A DNA stretch of 64,000 bases, from positions 115,182,643 to 115,246,642 of the forward strand of contig NC_062220.1 in the NCBI RefSeq assembly GCF_902686445.1, read 5' to 3'. Below are positions 61,934-64,000 of this stretch, in pieces. How positions within the stretch are numbered: the first letter of the stretch is position 1; every line of letters begins with the position of its first letter. This DNA comes from Sciurus carolinensis. Lineage: Eukaryota; Chordata; Mammalia; Rodentia; Sciuridae. The notes under the pieces are model-generated. The model was not told the DNA's origin. It saw only the letters and a list, made by a program, of their open reading frames with translations, and did no database searches. The translations under genes were made by a program, and so were the position numbers.

Positions 61934-62214
61934 TTGACCTTCTTTTTAGTGTAAATGGAAGGACAGTAATAAAAGAGATGAAAGAAAGGAAGTGAGAATT
62001 ATTCACTCATTAAATTTTTGTCAAGACTCTGGAAGACCAAGTGATGCGCTACATACTGAAGCTATAAAAAAGGGTAACACAATGTTCTCACCCTAAACCA
62101 TACTTTTATTTGTGACACGATGCATGGGTGAAAATGCACAAGTGTTACTCTTGCAATGAAGGACTAATGTCTACCAAAGACTTTTAAAAGAATGCCTGAG
62201 TTAAACATTTTTAA

Positions 62215-63115
62215 ACTGCTTTGTTCTAGTTGTTCCAGTTATTGCTGCATAATAAACCATCCCAAAACAAAAACCATTGTATATATTTTATTAGTCAACT
62301 TTCTGTTACTAGCAAATATCTGAGATAAATCAACATAAAAAGAGAAAAAGTTTATTTTGGCTCACAGTTTTGGAGGTTTCAGTCCATCACTATTGGCTCC
62401 ATTGGTGACAGGTCCCTGTGATGGCACAATACATCATGGCAGGAACATGTGGTGGTAGAGGCCATTTACTTCATGAATTCAAATCAAAAGAGACAGAAGG
62501 GACTGGAGTCCTAGTATCTCCTAGTGGGCTAAGACCTCCCACTAGGCTCCACATCTGAAAGGTTTCCACCACCTCCCAGTAGTACCAGGCAAGGGACCAG
62601 GCTTTAACACATGAGCCTTTGAGGAACATTCAAGATCCAAACAACAGCATACACATACAATTCTATGGGTCAGGAATTAATCAGGGCACAGTATGGATGG
62701 CTCATCTCTGTGCTTAGACATCTAAGGAATGCCTAAGGAATCAACTGGAATGCCTAGGATGGCTGAAGATGGATGGGACAGTTCAACTGAGTCTATATGT
62801 CTAGACCCTAAATTCTTCTCCAGTGTCTCCTGGGTTGAAAATGTCCAAGATAGCCCCTTCATTTATATGTCTGGCATCTGAACTGGGAACAGTTGAGTAG
62901 CTAGATGCAAGTTAGGCTTCTTTCTGTGATACTGTCTCTTCGCATGGCCAACTTGGGTTTCCTCTTAGTATGGGAGTCCAAGGAAAATCAGCTTCTACAT
63001 GGCAGCATCCCAAGAAAGAAGATGGGAAACTGCTAGTTCTCTTAAAGGCATAGTTCCATAAAAAAGCCATAGTACCTTTGTATGACCTATTCTTAAAGTC
63101 CACACCATTACATTT
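62215..63115 (-). mobile_element. Old LTR (MLT1-like) with a younger MaLR LTR nested in it
   Basis: 'TTATTGCTGCATAATAAACC' and 'CATCCCAAAACAAAAACCAT' before the younger element, and 'AATTCTATGGGTCAGGAATT' after it, are consecutive parts of one old mammalian LTR. 'GGCAGCATCCCAAGAAAGAA' further on fits its continuation. Confidence 0.6.
62287..62646 (-). mobile_element. Nested MaLR LTR (ORR1/MT-like), antisense
   Basis: 'AAAGTTTATTTTGGCTCACA', 'GTTTTGGAGGTTTCAGTCCA', 'CTCCCACTAGGCTCCACATC' and the terminal 'TTCAAGATCCAAACAACA' are the complement of a rodent MaLR LTR. Confidence 0.82.
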
Positions 63116-64000
63116 GCTTTATTCTATTCATTAGAAATGGATCACTAAGTCTAGCTCACACTCAATAAAGTTCCAACTCTTGAAGGGAGTAATATCAAAG
63201 AATTTGGGGGCATATGTTTTTCAAAACCACTACCATAATAATACAATCCATTTCACATGGAACATTAGATGCCTTCTCTTTATCCTTCCAGTCCTCTGCT
63301 TTCTCAGAACCAGTACAAGTTCCATCCTCTGCCTCCTAATGAGCAATGATAGGTAATTTCCTTTCTCTCCTAGAATGTTTTCACCCAAACACTCCTGCTC
63401 TCCAGCCTAAAAGGGTTTATCTGAGTATTTTCCTCTCTCTTAGATTGTTCCCTCCCTTAGATGAAGTCTGGTGCCAGCTGTTAAAATAATGAAATTTTTA
63501 TTTGTTACATAAACCTTCATATAGAGAAATTTATTTCGAATAGAAAGCCCATATCTAATCATACTGTCAAGCAAATGTGAGGGCAAAAGAAGATATCTGA
63601 AGACAAGCAGGGACTCTACTTTTCTCTCTTGTGCACCTTCTATGAAAATTACTTGAGAAAAAAAAATTACTTGAGGATACACTTAAACTGATAAAGTAAT
63701 CCTGGAAAAACACTTGGGAAACCAGAGGCAGACAGTGGTGCTAAAGCAGAAGAGGATTGGAGAAAATCCCAACCTGACAGCTATGTTGCAGACCCAAAAT
63801 ACGATCTATCAAAACTAGATTTGGAAGTTAGAGGTGTCTGGGACAAAAACTTCAAGAAGAAAATATAGATGCACAAATTGAATAAAGTTGAAATCTGGAA
63901 GTTCGTAAAGATGAAACAAGGATAACATTTCCACTATCGAAAAATGATACTGAAGTTAAAAACTCTAGGTGAGCAAAAACTATTCTAGAAAGTCATGCTC
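63116..64000. other. Intergenic, no gene seen
   Basis: AT-rich unique-looking DNA to the end of the window. The last 200 bp ('GAAACAAGGATAACATTTCC') show nothing I can name. Confidence 0.5.

Overview
This is a mammalian nuclear window, almost certainly from a squirrel-family (Sciuridae) rodent. The lineage call rests on the repeats. There are many tRNA-derived ID-type SINEs with the 'GGGCTGGGG..GTGGCTCAGTGGTAGAG' head and, in one subfamily, an extended 'CACCACATAAAAATAAA..' tail. There are also B1+ID dimers (MEN/B1-dID type), MaLR LTRs and a sciurid-looking L1 3' end, all on a background of old MIR, L2 and MLT1 copies. No prokaryotic or viral genome, CRISPR array or plasmid feature is present.

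Layout. Positions 1613-38599 hold the whole coding part of MORC2 on the minus strand. I reconstructed 26 coding exons; every junction is GT-AG, and phase is kept throughout. They give an intact 1,032-residue protein, the same length as I know for human MORC2. It has an N-terminal GHKL ATPase, coiled coils, a CW zinc finger and a C-terminal chromo-like domain. Positions 1-1612 hold the 3' UTR and downstream flank, with no canonical AATAAA on the minus strand.

Positions 38600-40050 are the divergent promoter region shared with TUG1. It contains ACGT/CRE-like sites, a duplicated ETS site, CCAAT boxes, an E-box and YY1-like sites, and its TUG1 side is a CpG island. Positions about 39980-49850 are the TUG1 long non-coding RNA on the plus strand. 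Its 5' part holds a conserved-looking reading frame that probably corresponds to the reported TUG1-BOAT micro-protein. The end of that frame lies inside an ancient MIR SINE, and the likely poly(A) signal of the RNA lies in an MLT1-like LTR.

Positions 49850-64000 are intergenic DNA with no gene I can support. They are dense in nested repeats, including two solo MaLR LTRs in opposite orientation and several recent ID insertions with perfect target-site duplications.

Function. MORC2 is a nuclear ATPase that works with the HUSH complex in heterochromatin and transposon silencing. TUG1 is a widely expressed, largely nuclear RNA. The two start head to head about 1.4 kb apart, so shared promoter control is plausible. 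I found no new biological system. The items most worth a second look are the repeat-derived pieces of TUG1 and the palindromic and duplicated transcription-factor sites in the divergent promoter.
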